Source: Tolypeutes matacus (taxonomy: Eukaryota > Chordata > Mammalia > Cingulata > Chlamyphoridae). From it: DNA of 64,000 bases. Both the position numbers and the translations under genes were made by a program. Under the pieces are notes generated by a model that did not search any database, was not told the origin of the DNA, and saw nothing but the letters and a program-made list of their open reading frames with translations. This document shows positions 13,601-27,376 of this stretch, piece after piece; position 1 is the first letter of the stretch; each line of letters begins with the position of its first letter. The stretch spans positions 32,953,955 through 33,017,954 of the forward strand of contig JAKSZT010053883.1 in NCBI GenBank assembly GCA_026826555.1. The letters run 5' to 3'.

Positions 13601-16600
13601 CTTAAATATGAATTATTCTCACAGGTGAAGAGGTGTTGCTTATCCAGGAGAAACTGGATGGTATAAAGACTCGCTACGCAGACATCACAGTCACTAGCTC
13701 TAAGGCCCTCAGAGCTTTAGAGCAAGCCCGGCAGCTGGCTACCAAGTTCCAGTCTACTCATGAGGAACTGACTGGGTGGCTGAGAGAGGTGGAGGAGGAG
13801 CTGGCAGCCAGTGGAGGACAGTCTCCCACAGGGGAGCAGATACCCCAGTTTCAGCAGAGACAGAAGGTGAGCTGTCATTTCACAATATAAAAGGGAAAAC
13901 AAGTTTTCTTCTTAGAATCCTTAAGCTCAGATATTTAAGTTTCATCACCAACCAACTCTACCGAAAATCTAAACAGAAAATTTTTGCCTGTCTCCTTTCT
14001 TGTTTACTTAAGGACAACAGATTTTGACATAAAGAATGACATGTATAAGAGCATTTGTGGGAAGCGGCTGTAGCTCAATCAGTAGGGCTCCTGGTGAAGG
14101 CAAGCCCGCCCACACGGTGTGGTTAGCTGACCCAGCGAGCACAAGCAGCAAGGGGGGGATAAATGAATAAATAAATAAAATCTTTAAAAAAAAAAAAAAA
14201 AAAAAGCATTTGTTATGATTTGAATAAGAAAGAAGATTGAATCACAAACTTCTAGGAAGTTTGCTTAGTATATAATGTTTTATAACTTAACCTCATGATT
14301 CATTTTCTAGAGAGTGCTTCTTGACTATATTTGATTCTCATCCAGGATTAGTGCAGTTCTAGAAATACCATGTAGGTACTTGTTCAACTAAATGCCTGTG
14401 GTTAAAACATTATTTATCATGTCTCTTGAAGAAAAGAGCACTATTTGTTTTACTGAGAGACAGTCTGGTTCAAGAACAGACAGCTCTAAGTAAGCAGCAG
14501 CTTAGCCCAAAGTCAGGCTGCAGAATGATTGAAAAAATTGAGACAGGAAAAAACTGAAGGAAAGAGGTCAGATCCCTGCTGGGATGTGTGGTAGAGATAG
14601 CATTTCCACCCAGCACAACTGCCAGTGTGCTTTATTTAGCAAAGTATGGCCTGAAAAAACTTTTTTTTCCTCCTTAGGAATTAAAGAAGGAGGTCATGGA
14701 GCACAGGCTGGTGTTGGACACAGTGAATGAGGTGAGCCGTGCTCTCTTAGAACTCGTTCCCTGGAGAGCCAGAGAAGGGCTGGATAAACTTGTGTCTGAT
14801 GCCAACGAGCAGTACAAACTGGTCAGTGACACTATTGGACAAAGGGTGGATGAAATTGATGCTGCTATTCAGAGATCACAACAGGTAAAATTTATAACTC
14901 CTCTGTATTAATATTTTAGGCAGTGGGGATATATGTGTGAGATACAATACTATGACCTGTGTAAATACAGGCTTTGGAACAGGAATAATAAAGCTATGCA
15001 ACAAACATATTTCACTGATGGGAAGTGACTGGGTGTAGGTGATTGTGCAAAAGGGTCCAGGTCTGACCCCAAATCTTTGACCACTTTGATTAGAGAAGAA
15101 CTTGGAGAAGAGTCTTATATAAGTGGGGCCTTTTCTCAGCTAATGCCCTGCCTAGCAAGTGGATGGTGATTAGAGTAGAAAATATCTAGACCTAAAAGGT
15201 TTAAATGCATCACAATTTAGTTTGACATAATCAACTGTCAACGTTAGATGGAAAGGGAAGGAATCAAGAACTGTAATTACTAACAAATATGCTAACCAAA
15301 ATAATAGAGCCATCCAAAATAGAACCCTCTCAGTAAACACAGGTGTCATATTTCCCTTGATACTTTTTCCTTCCTGCTTTCTGGAGAAGAGTTATTTGAT
15401 TTTTTTTTTTTTTTTTTTTTTGGAGCTAGATATGAACCTATTAATTTGCTGTAGCAAATTAATCTAGCATGACTCTTTGGGTTCATAGTGATAAGCAAAT
15501 TCTTTCTGAACCACACAGAAGTTTGCTCTGATCCCCAAGTACATTTCTAAATGTCTTTATTGATCTCCTTAATCTTAGCCAGATATCTCAATATTAAATT
15601 TATTGTGGTTTGGAGATGTTATCTTTAAATATTTGTGTAGGTTGGCAACATTGAAGAGGAAGATATAAAAGATTGGGGAACGCTCATGAAAGAGAAGTCG
15701 TGTAGAATGTTCTTAGTTTTTATTTGTTACTACAAGTCTAGCCATCATAACTATTTAAAGGTTTGATGTCTTCTTGGGTTTATACTTCTACTGAGTACTT
15801 CCAAGATAACGTGACTCAGCTGTCTGTTGCCATGTTAAATTTATGTTTCAGCATCTGACTAAAATTACCGTTCAGTGTCTGGGTAGGAAAGAGGATTGGC
15901 AGAAAGAGATTGCAACCTCATAAAAATTCTGATTACAAGTGTATTTCTTTTGAAGGGTGTCAATTTCTGCTCCTTTCTAGCTATAGACACTAACTGAGTT
16001 CTGTAACGTCTTTCTAAATAAGTTGAAATATGATGAACTCGTTTGTTGAAGTATGATCAACTAATTTGTCTGCATCTTGATTTTGTGATTTTATGACATT
16101 CTCCTTGGTTTTGGTTTTGCCTTGTGAGATATAAACTGCATTACTGAAAATCCAGGCCTTTCTGAGTTGAAAAAGTTACACTTCTAAAAGGGAGGACCTT
16201 GGTAATTTATTCATTTTTCTCTAACACTTGTGTAAGTATGAGCAAGCTGCTGATGCAGAGCTAGCTTGGGTTGCTGAAACAAAACGGAAACTGATGGCCC
16301 TTGGCCCAATTCGCCTGGAACAGGATCAGACCACAGCTCAACTGCAGGTACAGAAGGTAAGTATAACACCAATGTACCTGCTTTGCTCCAAGCTAGTAGA
16401 ATAGTCAGTAAGTCAGTGTGACTAGGAGAGAGGATCTGATTATCCCAAGTCAAGTGGAATGATTCAGTGTCATGATGGTAGATTGAAATTAATTTTATGA
16501 ATATTTGGTTGGGATTTTCTGGGCAGTTTTTAGGTTGGCAGATTTTTTTTTTTTTTTTTTTTTTTGGTCACTTAAAATACAGAGTTCCCATCCCACCCCC

Positions 16601-19600
16601 ATTATTAATGCCTTGTGTTAGTGTGGTGCCTTTGTTGCAGTTGGTGAAAGAAGATTATTATAATTGTACTATTAACTACAAGCCATAGTTTACATTTGTA
16701 TTGTACAGTCCTATGGATCTTTTTTTTTTCCCTAGTAATATATATACAACCTAAAATTTCCTCTTTTAACCACATTCAAATATATAATTCAGTTGTGTTA
16801 ATTACTTTCACAGTGTTGTGTTACCATAACCACTACCCATCACTAAAATTTTTACATAACTCCAAACAAGTTCTGTACCAATTAAATATTAATTCCCCAT
16901 TCTCTACCCTATCCCTGTATTCTAATAACCTGTATTCTAGTTTCCAACTCTACAATTTGCTTATTTTGTGTCAGTGAGCTCATACAATATTTGTTCTGGA
17001 GGGAAGATATTTTTGTAAACTATAGGCATTGAAGCTGTATGGATAGGCAAAGTGTCAAATTTTATAAGAACAATTTTTTAGGTGACTTTAAAGCAAGGAA
17101 TGTGTGATAGGTTGTGTCTAACATTTCCCTAACAGACTCAAGAAGAAGAAAATTGGTGTCCTTTTTACCTGTTGACTTAATTACAGTTTACGTTTCATAG
17201 GCTTTCTCCATTGACATCATTCGACACAAAGATTCAATGGATGAACTCTTCAGACATCGTGGTGAAATCTTTGGCACGTGTGGGGAGGAGCAGAAAACTG
17301 CATTACAGGTGAATTACATTTGTTTATTCACCATATTGTGTTCTGTCTAGATTATGGAGAATTAGAAGTATAGTTGTAAAATAATGGCTTAAGTTTGTTT
17401 TGGTTTTTTAAACAATTTATTGAAGTATCATTCATACACGAACATACATAAACTATAAGTGTTCAGTAAACATCGCGATCCCACATAACATCATACAGGG
17501 CTCCCACACATCAACCCCCCACAAACATCCTGCATTGTTGTGAAACATTTGTTAACAAATCATGAAAGAAAGAGCATCGTCCAAGTATTACTACTAACTA
17601 TAGTCTGAATCTTCCTCCCCTGTACATTTTTTTTTTAACTTTATTTTGTACATTTAATAATTGAAAACATGAGCAATTAAAAACTAAAAAGTAAACACAG
17701 ATGAATAAATATATGCATTTCTCAATTAAATGTAATGGATACATGTAAATTTTTTTGTTTTGTTTTTTGTTTTTTTTTTTGTGAATCAAGCAATATATTA
17801 CACAATATATTTGGTTCATGGTAATGCATTCATGCGGTATTTGTCCTTTTCTGTCTGGCTTGCTTCACTCAACATAATGTCCTCCAGGTTCATCCATATT
17901 GCCATATGCTTTATGACTTCATTTCTTCTTACAACTGCATAATATTCCATTGTGTGAATAGACCACAATTTGTTTATCCATTCATCTGTTGATGGACACC
18001 TGAGTTGTTTCCAGCATTTGGCAATGGTGAATAATGTGGCTATGAACATCGGTGTGCAAATGTCTCTTGGTGTCACTGCTCTCAGTTCTGGGTATATACC
18101 CAGTAGTGGTATTGCAGGGTCACGTGGCAAGTCTATATTCAACTTCTTTAGGAACTGCCAAACAGTCCTCCATAGTGGTTGTACCATTCTGCATTCCCAC
18201 CAACAGTGAAGAAGTGTTCCTATCTCTCCACATCCTCTCCAACACTTGTAGTTCTCTGTCTTTTTCATAGTGGCCATTCTGATAGGTGTGAACACAATGC
18301 TATCTCATTGTAGTTTTGATTTGCATTTCCCTAATCATGAGTGATGTTGAGCATTTCTTCATGTGTTTTTTTGCCATTTGTGTTTCTTCTTCGGAGAAAT
18401 GTCTATTCAAGTCTTTGGGCCATTTTTTAATTGGGTCATTTGTCTTTTTATTGTTGAGTTGTAACATCTCTTTATACATCCTGGATATTAAACCCTTATC
18501 AGATATGTGATTTCCAAATATTTTTTCCCATTGGGTCAGCTGCCTTTTCACCCTTCTGACAAAGTCCTGTGAGGTGCAAAAGTGTTGAATTTTGAGGAAG
18601 TCCCATTTATCTACTTTTTCTTTTGTTGCACGTGCTTTGGGTGTGAGGTCCAAGAAACCGCCACCTACTACAAGGTCTTGAAGATGTTTCCCTACATTTT
18701 CTTCTAGTAGTTTTATGGTCCTGGCTTTTATATTTAGATCTTTGATCCATTTTGAGTTGATTCTTGTATAGGGGGTGAGATAGGGGTCCTCTTTCATTCT
18801 TTTGGTTATAGATATCCAGTTCTCCCAACACCATTTGTTGAAGAGACTGTTTTTTCCCATCAGCGTGGGCTTGGTAGGTTTGTCAAAAACCAGTTGACTG
18901 TATAGGTGAGGGTTTATTTCTGGATTCTCAATTCTATTCCACTGATCGGTATGTCTATCTTTATGCCAGTACAACGCTGTTTTGACCACTGTAGCTTTGT
19001 AATATGTTTCAAGGTCAGGCAGCGAAATTCCTCCCACATTGCTCTTCTTTTTTAGAATGCTTTTGGCTATTCGGGTGCACTTACCCTTCCAGATGAATTT
19101 GGTAATTGCCTTCTCTAATTCTGTAAAGTAAGCTGTTGGGATTTTGATTGGTATTGCACTGAATCTATAAATCAGTTTGGGCAAGATTGACATCTTCAAG
19201 ATATTTATTCTTCCAATCCATGAACACGGAATGTCTTTCCATTTGTTTAGGTCTTTTTAAATTTCTTTTGGCATTGTTTTGAAGTTTTCTGCATATAGGT
19301 CCTGTACTTCCTTGGTTAAATTAACTCCTAGGTATTTGAGTCTTTTTGTTGCTATTGAAAATGGAATTTTCCTCCTGATTTCCTCCTCAATTGTTCAGTA
19401 CTAGTGTACAAAAACATTACTGACTTTTGCGTGTTGATCTTATATCCTGCCACTTTGCTGAACTCATATATTCAAATAGCTTTGTTGTGGATACTTCAGG
19501 ATTTTCTAAATACAGGATCATGTCATCCGCAAACACTGAGAGTTTTACTTCCTCTTTTCCTATTTGGACGCCTTTAATTTTTTTGTCTTGTCTAATTGCC

Positions 19601-22600
19601 CTAGCTAGAATTTCTAGTACAATATTGAATAACAATGGTGACAGTGGGCATCCTTGTCTTGTTTCTGATCTTAGGGGGAAAGCTTTCAACCTTTCCCCAT
19701 TGAGTATGATGTTGGCTGTAGGTTTTTCATATATGCCTTTTATCATATTGAGGAATTTTCCTTTTATTCCTATCTTTTGAAGTATTTTGATCAAAAAAGG
19801 ATGTTGAATTTTGTCGAATGCCTTTTCTTTATCTATTGAGGTGATCATGTGGTTTTTTTCCTTCAATTTGTTAATGTGTATTGCATTGATTGATTTTCTT
19901 ATGTTGAACCAACCTTGCATACCAGGAATAAATCCCACTTGGTCGTGATATGTAAGTCTTTTGATATGCTGTTGGATTCAATTTGCAAGTATTTTGTTGA
20001 GAATTTTTGCATCTATGTTCATGAGAGAGATTGGTCTGTAATTTTCTTTTCTTGTGGAATCTTTATCTGGCTTTGGTATTAGGGTGATGTTGGCTTCATA
20101 AAATGTGTTGGGTAATTTTCCCTCCTTTTCGATTTTTTGGAAGAGTTTAAACAGGATTGGTGTTAATTCTTTTAGAAATGCTTGGTAGAACTCACCTGTG
20201 AAGCCATCTGGTCCTGGACTTTTCTTTGCTGGGAGATTTTTGATGACGGATTCAATCTCCTTAATTGTGATTGGTTTGTTAAGTTCTTGTATTTCTTGTT
20301 GTGTCAATGTAGGTTGGTTATGAGTTTCTAGAAATTTGTCCATTTCATCCAGGTTGTCTAGTTTGTTGGCATATAGTTTCTCATAATATCCTTTATGATT
20401 CTTTTTATTTCTGTGAGGTCATTTATAATTTCCCCCTTTTCATTTCTGATTGTATTTATTTGCATCTTCTCTCTTTTTTTCTTTGGTAGTCTAGCGAGGG
20501 GTTTGTCAATTTTATTGATCTTCTCAAAGAACAGCTTTTGGTTTTGTTGATTTTCTCTATTGCTTTTTTATTCTCATTTTCATTTATTTCCGCCCTAATC
20601 TTTATTATTTCTTTCCTTCTTTTTGCTTTGGGATTGGTTTGCTGTTCTTTTTCTAGTTTCTCAAGTTGTTCAGTTAAATCTTTGAGTTTAGCTCTTTCTT
20701 GTTTCTTAATATAGGCATTTAGGGCTATAAATTTCCCTCTCAAGACTGACTTTGCTGTATCCCATAAGTTTGGATATGTTGTGTTCTCATTTTCATTTGT
20801 CTCAATATATTTACTGATTTCACTTGCAATTTCCTCTTTGACCCACTGAATATTTAGGAGTGTGTTGTTCAGTCTCCACACATTTGCAAATTTCCTTTTT
20901 TCCTGTCTGTTATTGATTTCTAGTTTCATTCCATTATGATCTGAGAAGGTGTTTTGTATAATTTCAATCTTTTTATATTTATTGAGAGCTGTATTGTGAC
21001 CTAACATGTGGTCTATCCTGGAGAAAGATCCATGGGCACTTGAGAAGAATGTATAACCCGCTGAGTTTGGATGCAGTGTTCTGTATATGTCTGTTAGGGC
21101 TAACTTGTTTATCATATTGTTCAAGTTCTCTGTTTCCTTGTTGATCTTCTGTCTAGTTGTTCTATCTAATGATGTGAGAGGGGTGTTGAAGTCCCTGACG
21201 ATTATTGTAGAAATGTCAATTTCTCCCTTCAGTTTTGCCAGAGTTTGTCTCATATATTTTGGGGCACCCTGGTTAGGTGCGTAGATATTTATGACTGTTA
21301 TATCTTCCTGGAGGATCGTCCCTTTTATTAATATATAATGGCCTTCCGCATCTCTTACCACTTTTTTGCATTTGAAGTCTGTTTTGTCTGATACTAGTAT
21401 AGCTACCCTTTCTCTTTTCTGTTTACTATTCACATGGAGTATCTTTTTCCAACCTTTTACTTTCAGCCGTCTTGTATCCTTGTTCTCCAGACTTCTCTCG
21501 TAGCGCCCCCCTTTTCCCAGCTAGGAAATATTTCCAATCCCTTCTGAATCCTCAACAATCAATCCCTGTTAGTAGAGGAGGAGATTGGGAGGTTTGTATA
21601 TATTTAGTCCCTTGCAGGCTCCAAGGCAAACAATGGCGCAGCCCCACCCAGCCTGGAGGGACAGGGCCGACCAAACCTGGGAGTCCAAAGCAGGGTCAGC
21701 CCCAGGCTCTCTCTCTCCCCTCTCCAGTGGTGTCCTCAACAATTAGTCCAGGCTAGAAGAGAGGGAGGTTGGGAGGGTCTGATTTCTCCAGTCCTTTCTA
21801 GGCTCCCAGGGCAAACTGCCGTGTGGAAGGGTCTGTGGGGCTCTGCAGCCCAAATTTCAGGTTAGAAGAGTGTGGGGGAGGGTGCCGGCAGCAGCAGAAG
21901 CTGCTACTTGCAACTCACAGTTCTGTAGTCGCGATTTCCCTCTTCTGTCCCTCTCTCCTCTGGGTGGTGTGCAGCCTTCACCTGCTGTCCTAAACCCTAG
22001 AAGATCTTTTTCAGGGCTGTTTCAGCTTGTCTTCTAGCTGTTTTTCTGGAGAAGAGATTCCCGTGTCTTACTAGTCCGCCATCTTCCCGGAAGTCCCCCC
22101 CTGTACATTTTTTTAAGGATTGATTTATTTATCCATTTACTTCCATCCACCCTTACACCCCCCTTCCCCCCTGTTTTTGCTGTCTCTGTGTCCCTTTGCT
22201 GGGCAACTCTCTGTGTCCGTCTCCTGCCCTCCCTTCGCATCTTTCTCCTCCTGTCTTCACTAGGATTTGATCCTCAGAACCTCTGATGTGGGAGAGAGGC
22301 ATCCTACTACCGTCTGTGCCACCTTAGTTCCTGGTTTTTCAGTGCATCTTGTCTTGGCTCTCCCTTGTGTCACTTTCCTGTCATGTCGTCATCCCGCTGC
22401 ATGGCTTGCGGGGCCTGGCAGCGCACCCACGCACGGCCCAGCGGCGCACCCGCTCACGGGGCCTGGTGGCACACCCACACACGGGGCCTGGCGGCTCACC
22501 CACGGATGGAGCCTGGTGGTGCACCCGTACATGGGACCTGGTGGCCCATGTGCCTTCTATATATATATATTTTTTTTTTTTTTTCAATTTTTACCAGGAG

Positions 22601-25600
22601 GTCCTGGCGTTCGAACCCAGGTCCCTCCATATGGGAGATGGATGCCCAACCACCTGGCCCACATCCGTCCCTGTGCTGTATCTCTTAAGGTTGCCAAAGA
22701 TACCCAAAGTTAGAGTCTTCTCCCATACAGGATGGTCATATAATAAATCAGGCTTAGTTTATCACCAGAATTCTAAAAACCAGACCTAGGGAGAAAAACC
22801 AGGTCTGGGGACACATGCATGGTTTCAAATACAGCGAATGTTTAGCCTACCCTGATTATCACAAAATCAGGACAGCAAGAATATTCGCACATAGAAGTTT
22901 TTTGTTTTTTGTTTCTCCCTGGGCTTTCTTATTATTGATGGAGGTAATAAAGTTTAACTTGATGTTTTGGAACTTATATTCTAATACTGTGTTCACAAAT
23001 ATCTAAATAGCCATAACATATAATGGGAAATAAATTGCAAATCGATCTCTTTAATAATAGAGGAATTGCTCTTATCCTCAGTCCGTAAGGAGTCAGCTTT
23101 GAGTTATTTTTTAGGATATTGATGTTAGGTTCTTTACAGAACCATATGCAGATGTTAATTTTGTTTTCAGGTCCTTCTAAAATGTCATATACCCATTTCT
23201 AAAATGATTGGCCAAGAGATACCTTTGTAGACCAGTTTTGTTTGTTTTTTATAGAGTGTGGTTGACCATTTCCCTCAAATTTTCATAGTTAACTGAGGTG
23301 CTCATCCTAAACATATGAAACATAAATGCCAGGTTTGTGGAGCCTTTTTATCAGAGGGAAAAAAAAGTGAAATCTGATGGGCAGTGACTCCATATCACAG
23401 CCCCTGAAATGTTCAGTCTTCAACTGACATGTTATAATAATGCTGTATCTCAAGTTGTATATGTCATCACTAAAAGGTTAATTTTGCTATGTGGTTCTTG
23501 TGCTATTTTACTGCCTTTAAAAATATTTTCATATTTTAAAAATTATAGAAATATTACATGTGAGAGGAATATTAGAAACCTCAGATAAGTATAAAGAAGA
23601 AAATAAAAATTGCTTGTATTCACACCAGATTAATCCATATTTTCAACATTTTAGTGTATATTTCTTCAGACTTTTTCGTGTATATATATATACCTGCATT
23701 TTTTTCTTATAAGGATTCATAATATTAGTAACATTTACATTGTATTATTATTTTTTTTTCCATAGGAAAAGACAGAGTCTCTAATACAGCAATATGAAGC
23801 CATTAGCCTACTCAATTCAGAGCGTTACGCCCGCCTAGAGAGGGCACAGGTCTTAGTAAACCAGTTTTGGGAAACTTATGAAGAACTCAGCCCCTGGATT
23901 GAGGAAACTCAGACACTAATAGCACAGTTACCTCCCCCAGCTATTGATCATGAGCAGCTCAGGCAGCAGCAAGAAGAAATGAGGGTAAGGAGAGTGCTGA
24001 GTTTTATTTTATTACAGAACCAAAAATCAGTTCTACAGTTAATTCAAAAACAACATATTTATTAATGCCTATTGGGTACAAGTTTTGTGTTACGAAGTGA
24101 ATTCTTAACCAGTAAGAATTTCTTTGCACAATAAAAATGCATATCTGGATTATTTCCTTTTTCCTTTAATATGAATCTATTGAAGAATAAGATTATGGAA
24201 AACTAAATAAAACCCAAGGAAATTTAAAATCTTTCTGGGGGCAGGGAGTATGAGACTGGAAGTGGGGTGGGTGGCTCTTCCCATTTTTTAGGCACCAGCT
24301 AGGGTGTGAGCTATGAGGGACTGTCAGAAAGCATTTGCTACATATAGTTAAGATGAAAAGGAAGATTATAGACATTTCAACTAATGCCATTACCATTAGT
24401 GGCACTTTTTAAAATGTTTATTTTATTTCTGGTTTATGACTAGTCCTTATTCCTATCCCTGTATTCCTCTAAATGGAAGTTTGTAAACTGGAAGTATTCA
24501 GGAGTTGGTTAAGGAGCAGTTGGATTACCAGAAAGGTTGCTGCTTGTAGCTTATTCTGCTTGTTGTCTCTCTGGTGAGGAAGACATGTTAAAATTGTAAA
24601 TTACAGTATAATATGTAGAAATATTTTTGAGTACAGAGGAGGATGGTTTAAATTTGTATAGTGAGAGAAGGGAGGGTGAGGGAGGATGCATCTGGGAAGA
24701 CTTCGTAGGTGATGGGACATCTGAACTGGCTTTTGAATATTGAAAGAATCAGATAGTGTCAGAGCCCAAGGCTTAGATGTTTTTCTGTTCCCTGTAAATG
24801 AATAATGAGATGATGGGATGTGCTGGTTTTTAACAATTCAGTTTGTTCTTCAAAAAGTTGATATAAGCTTTCATGAAAATAACAAACAGTATAAAAAATA
24901 TGTTTTAATCCGTATTTCTTTACATAGCAACTACGGGAATCCATTGCTGAACACAAGCCTCATATTGATAAGTTACTAAAAATAGGCCCACAGTTAAAGG
25001 AGTTAAACCCCGAGGAGGGAGAGATGGTGGAAGAAAAATACCAGAAAGCAGAAAACATGTATGCCCAAATAAAAGAGGAGGTGCGCCAGCGGGCCCTGGC
25101 TCTGGACGAAGCTGTTTCCCAGTCCGTTCAGGTATGTATGTCTTAAACTCATACAGCCTTCTAAATGTCCTTTAGTCTAAGCAAGAGATCTCTGTTATCA
25201 GGTATGCTTCTGTGTTCAGGAATCACCACACCAGCATGCTGATGACACATTACTGAAAGCCTAGGAAACTTTGCCTATATGTATTTTTATTCCAATGAAC
25301 ACTGGCCTACTGACAGTGTAAGGAGGTTAAAAAATGCATCTTGGCTAGTATATATTGTCTGTTGATGATTTCCCTGGAAACTTTATATTGTGATGATACC
25401 TTAGCAGGGATGATTTGGGATAAACTGAACTTGCAGACTCAAAGACAACAAATGCTTTAAGAAAGGTCAGGTTCATATTGGACCTGTTAAGATTGAAATT
25501 TAGAATGACAGCACATTGGTCTTCATGGTGAAGAGGCCACCGGCTATTTTCCTAGTTCAAAGATAGATGCTTAAGTAGGGAGAAAAAAGAATCAAAGAGA

Positions 25601-27338
25601 TGCATATGCAACCAGCATTAGGTTTAAAGCATGTAACTACATACTTTTCAACTAATATACTATTGTTAGTGGTACTTTTGTCATGTCTGGGTATTTTATT
25701 CCTGTGTTTAGTCAATATTCTTGATTAATATTTGTACTTACTCAAGTTTTTCCCCCACCTTCCGTCCCATCTCTCACTCACATTGTGGAATGTTTTACTT
25801 TGTGTTGTTGCTGCCTGCTCCTGTCTTCCCCACATCGTCACATTTCATTGTTGTGTTGACCGCGCCCACCATTACAGATTACAGAGGTAAGGTACCCACC
25901 CCCATTGGGATTAGGGATCTTATAAAGCTGAGAATTGAGATGATTACCTATAAGGAGAATTCCCTTAACCCTAGTGGAAGAAATATTATTAATACAGTTT
26001 GGGGTGGAACCTAGAAGTGAGGGGAGTGATGGGAGGTGGTTTTGTTAAGGAAATTCCACCATGTGTAACCTATTAAACACTTAAAATCAATAAACCTTAT
26101 TCTAATTAATGAATCCAGAGTTGGCTTTTGATAGATTTTTTAGAGGACAAGCTTATCTGTTTTGCTCCTTTCCTCCCATCCCCTCTGCTTCAGATTATAA
26201 ATGAGAATTTTACAATTATTGTCATGTTATTGAAAATACCAGGAAAGTGGGAAACTAGTTGTTCTTTTAGAATAAGGTCAGATTACCTTCCTTAATTACT
26301 TTTCATCATGTCAATATTTTCCTTTCTCACTGTTACATATGGTGGGTTGTTAAATTACATGCCATGATACTTAGAAACTCCAAGTCATGTAGCATGTAGA
26401 GTTCATCTTCCATTTGCCCAGCTATTGGAAAGTATCTAACTTGTTGGTTAGTCTGTTGCATGCAACTGTCATCTGACATACTGACTCTCACCAGTTTCAT
26501 AGTCTTGTCCCTTTCTCATCACATTATTTGAAACAGGGAAAATACTGAGGCTGCACTAATGATCTGAGTTGATTTCTGGTAAATTACTTAACATCTTTTT
26601 GGTTGTTAAAATAAACATTTGCATTCTTTTTCTGATGGGCTAGCTCTGATGTAGTATGTCCCAAACAGTTTCTTAGCCAAACCCCACCTTTTACAGCTAT
26701 CAGGGTTCCTGCTGGGCTTAGCACAGGTTATCCTAGTAGGTTATACCTTGGCCTTATTCCCTAACATTTCCCCCAGAAGTGTTATGAACTATCGTGTGAC
26801 TTCTAACAGTACAATTTTTATTTAGTTCCATGATAAAATTGAGCCCATGTTGGAGACTCTGGAGAATCTTTCCTCTCGTCTGCATATGCCACCACTGATC
26901 CCTGCTGAGGTAGACAAGATCAGAGAATGTATCAGTGACAATAAGAGTGCCACCATGGAGTTAGAAAAACTGCAACCCTCTTTTGAAGCCCTGAAACACC
27001 GTGGAGAAGAGCTCATTGGGCGATCTCGGGGAGCTGACAAGGATCTGGCTGCAAAAGGTATTTGACGAACCTAATTATTTTTAAAGAAAATCAATAGAAT
27101 AAATTCTAGACTGTGGTTATCTCCAGCATCTGACCAGATGCATTTTACTGAATGTTGTAAAAGTATTCCCCATGTAATGAGTTTTCCAGAAAGTCATTTG
27201 GAAGTCATTTAGAATTCAGAACACATTTTCCCATTGAAACAAGGCAACAATTGATAGATTCTCAGGCCAAGCAACAAATGCTCCCTTCACCCCTAACGTG
27301 AGTAAACTGCAGTATCAATAGTGGGTAGAACATAACTA

Positions 27339-27376
<38 letters not shown>

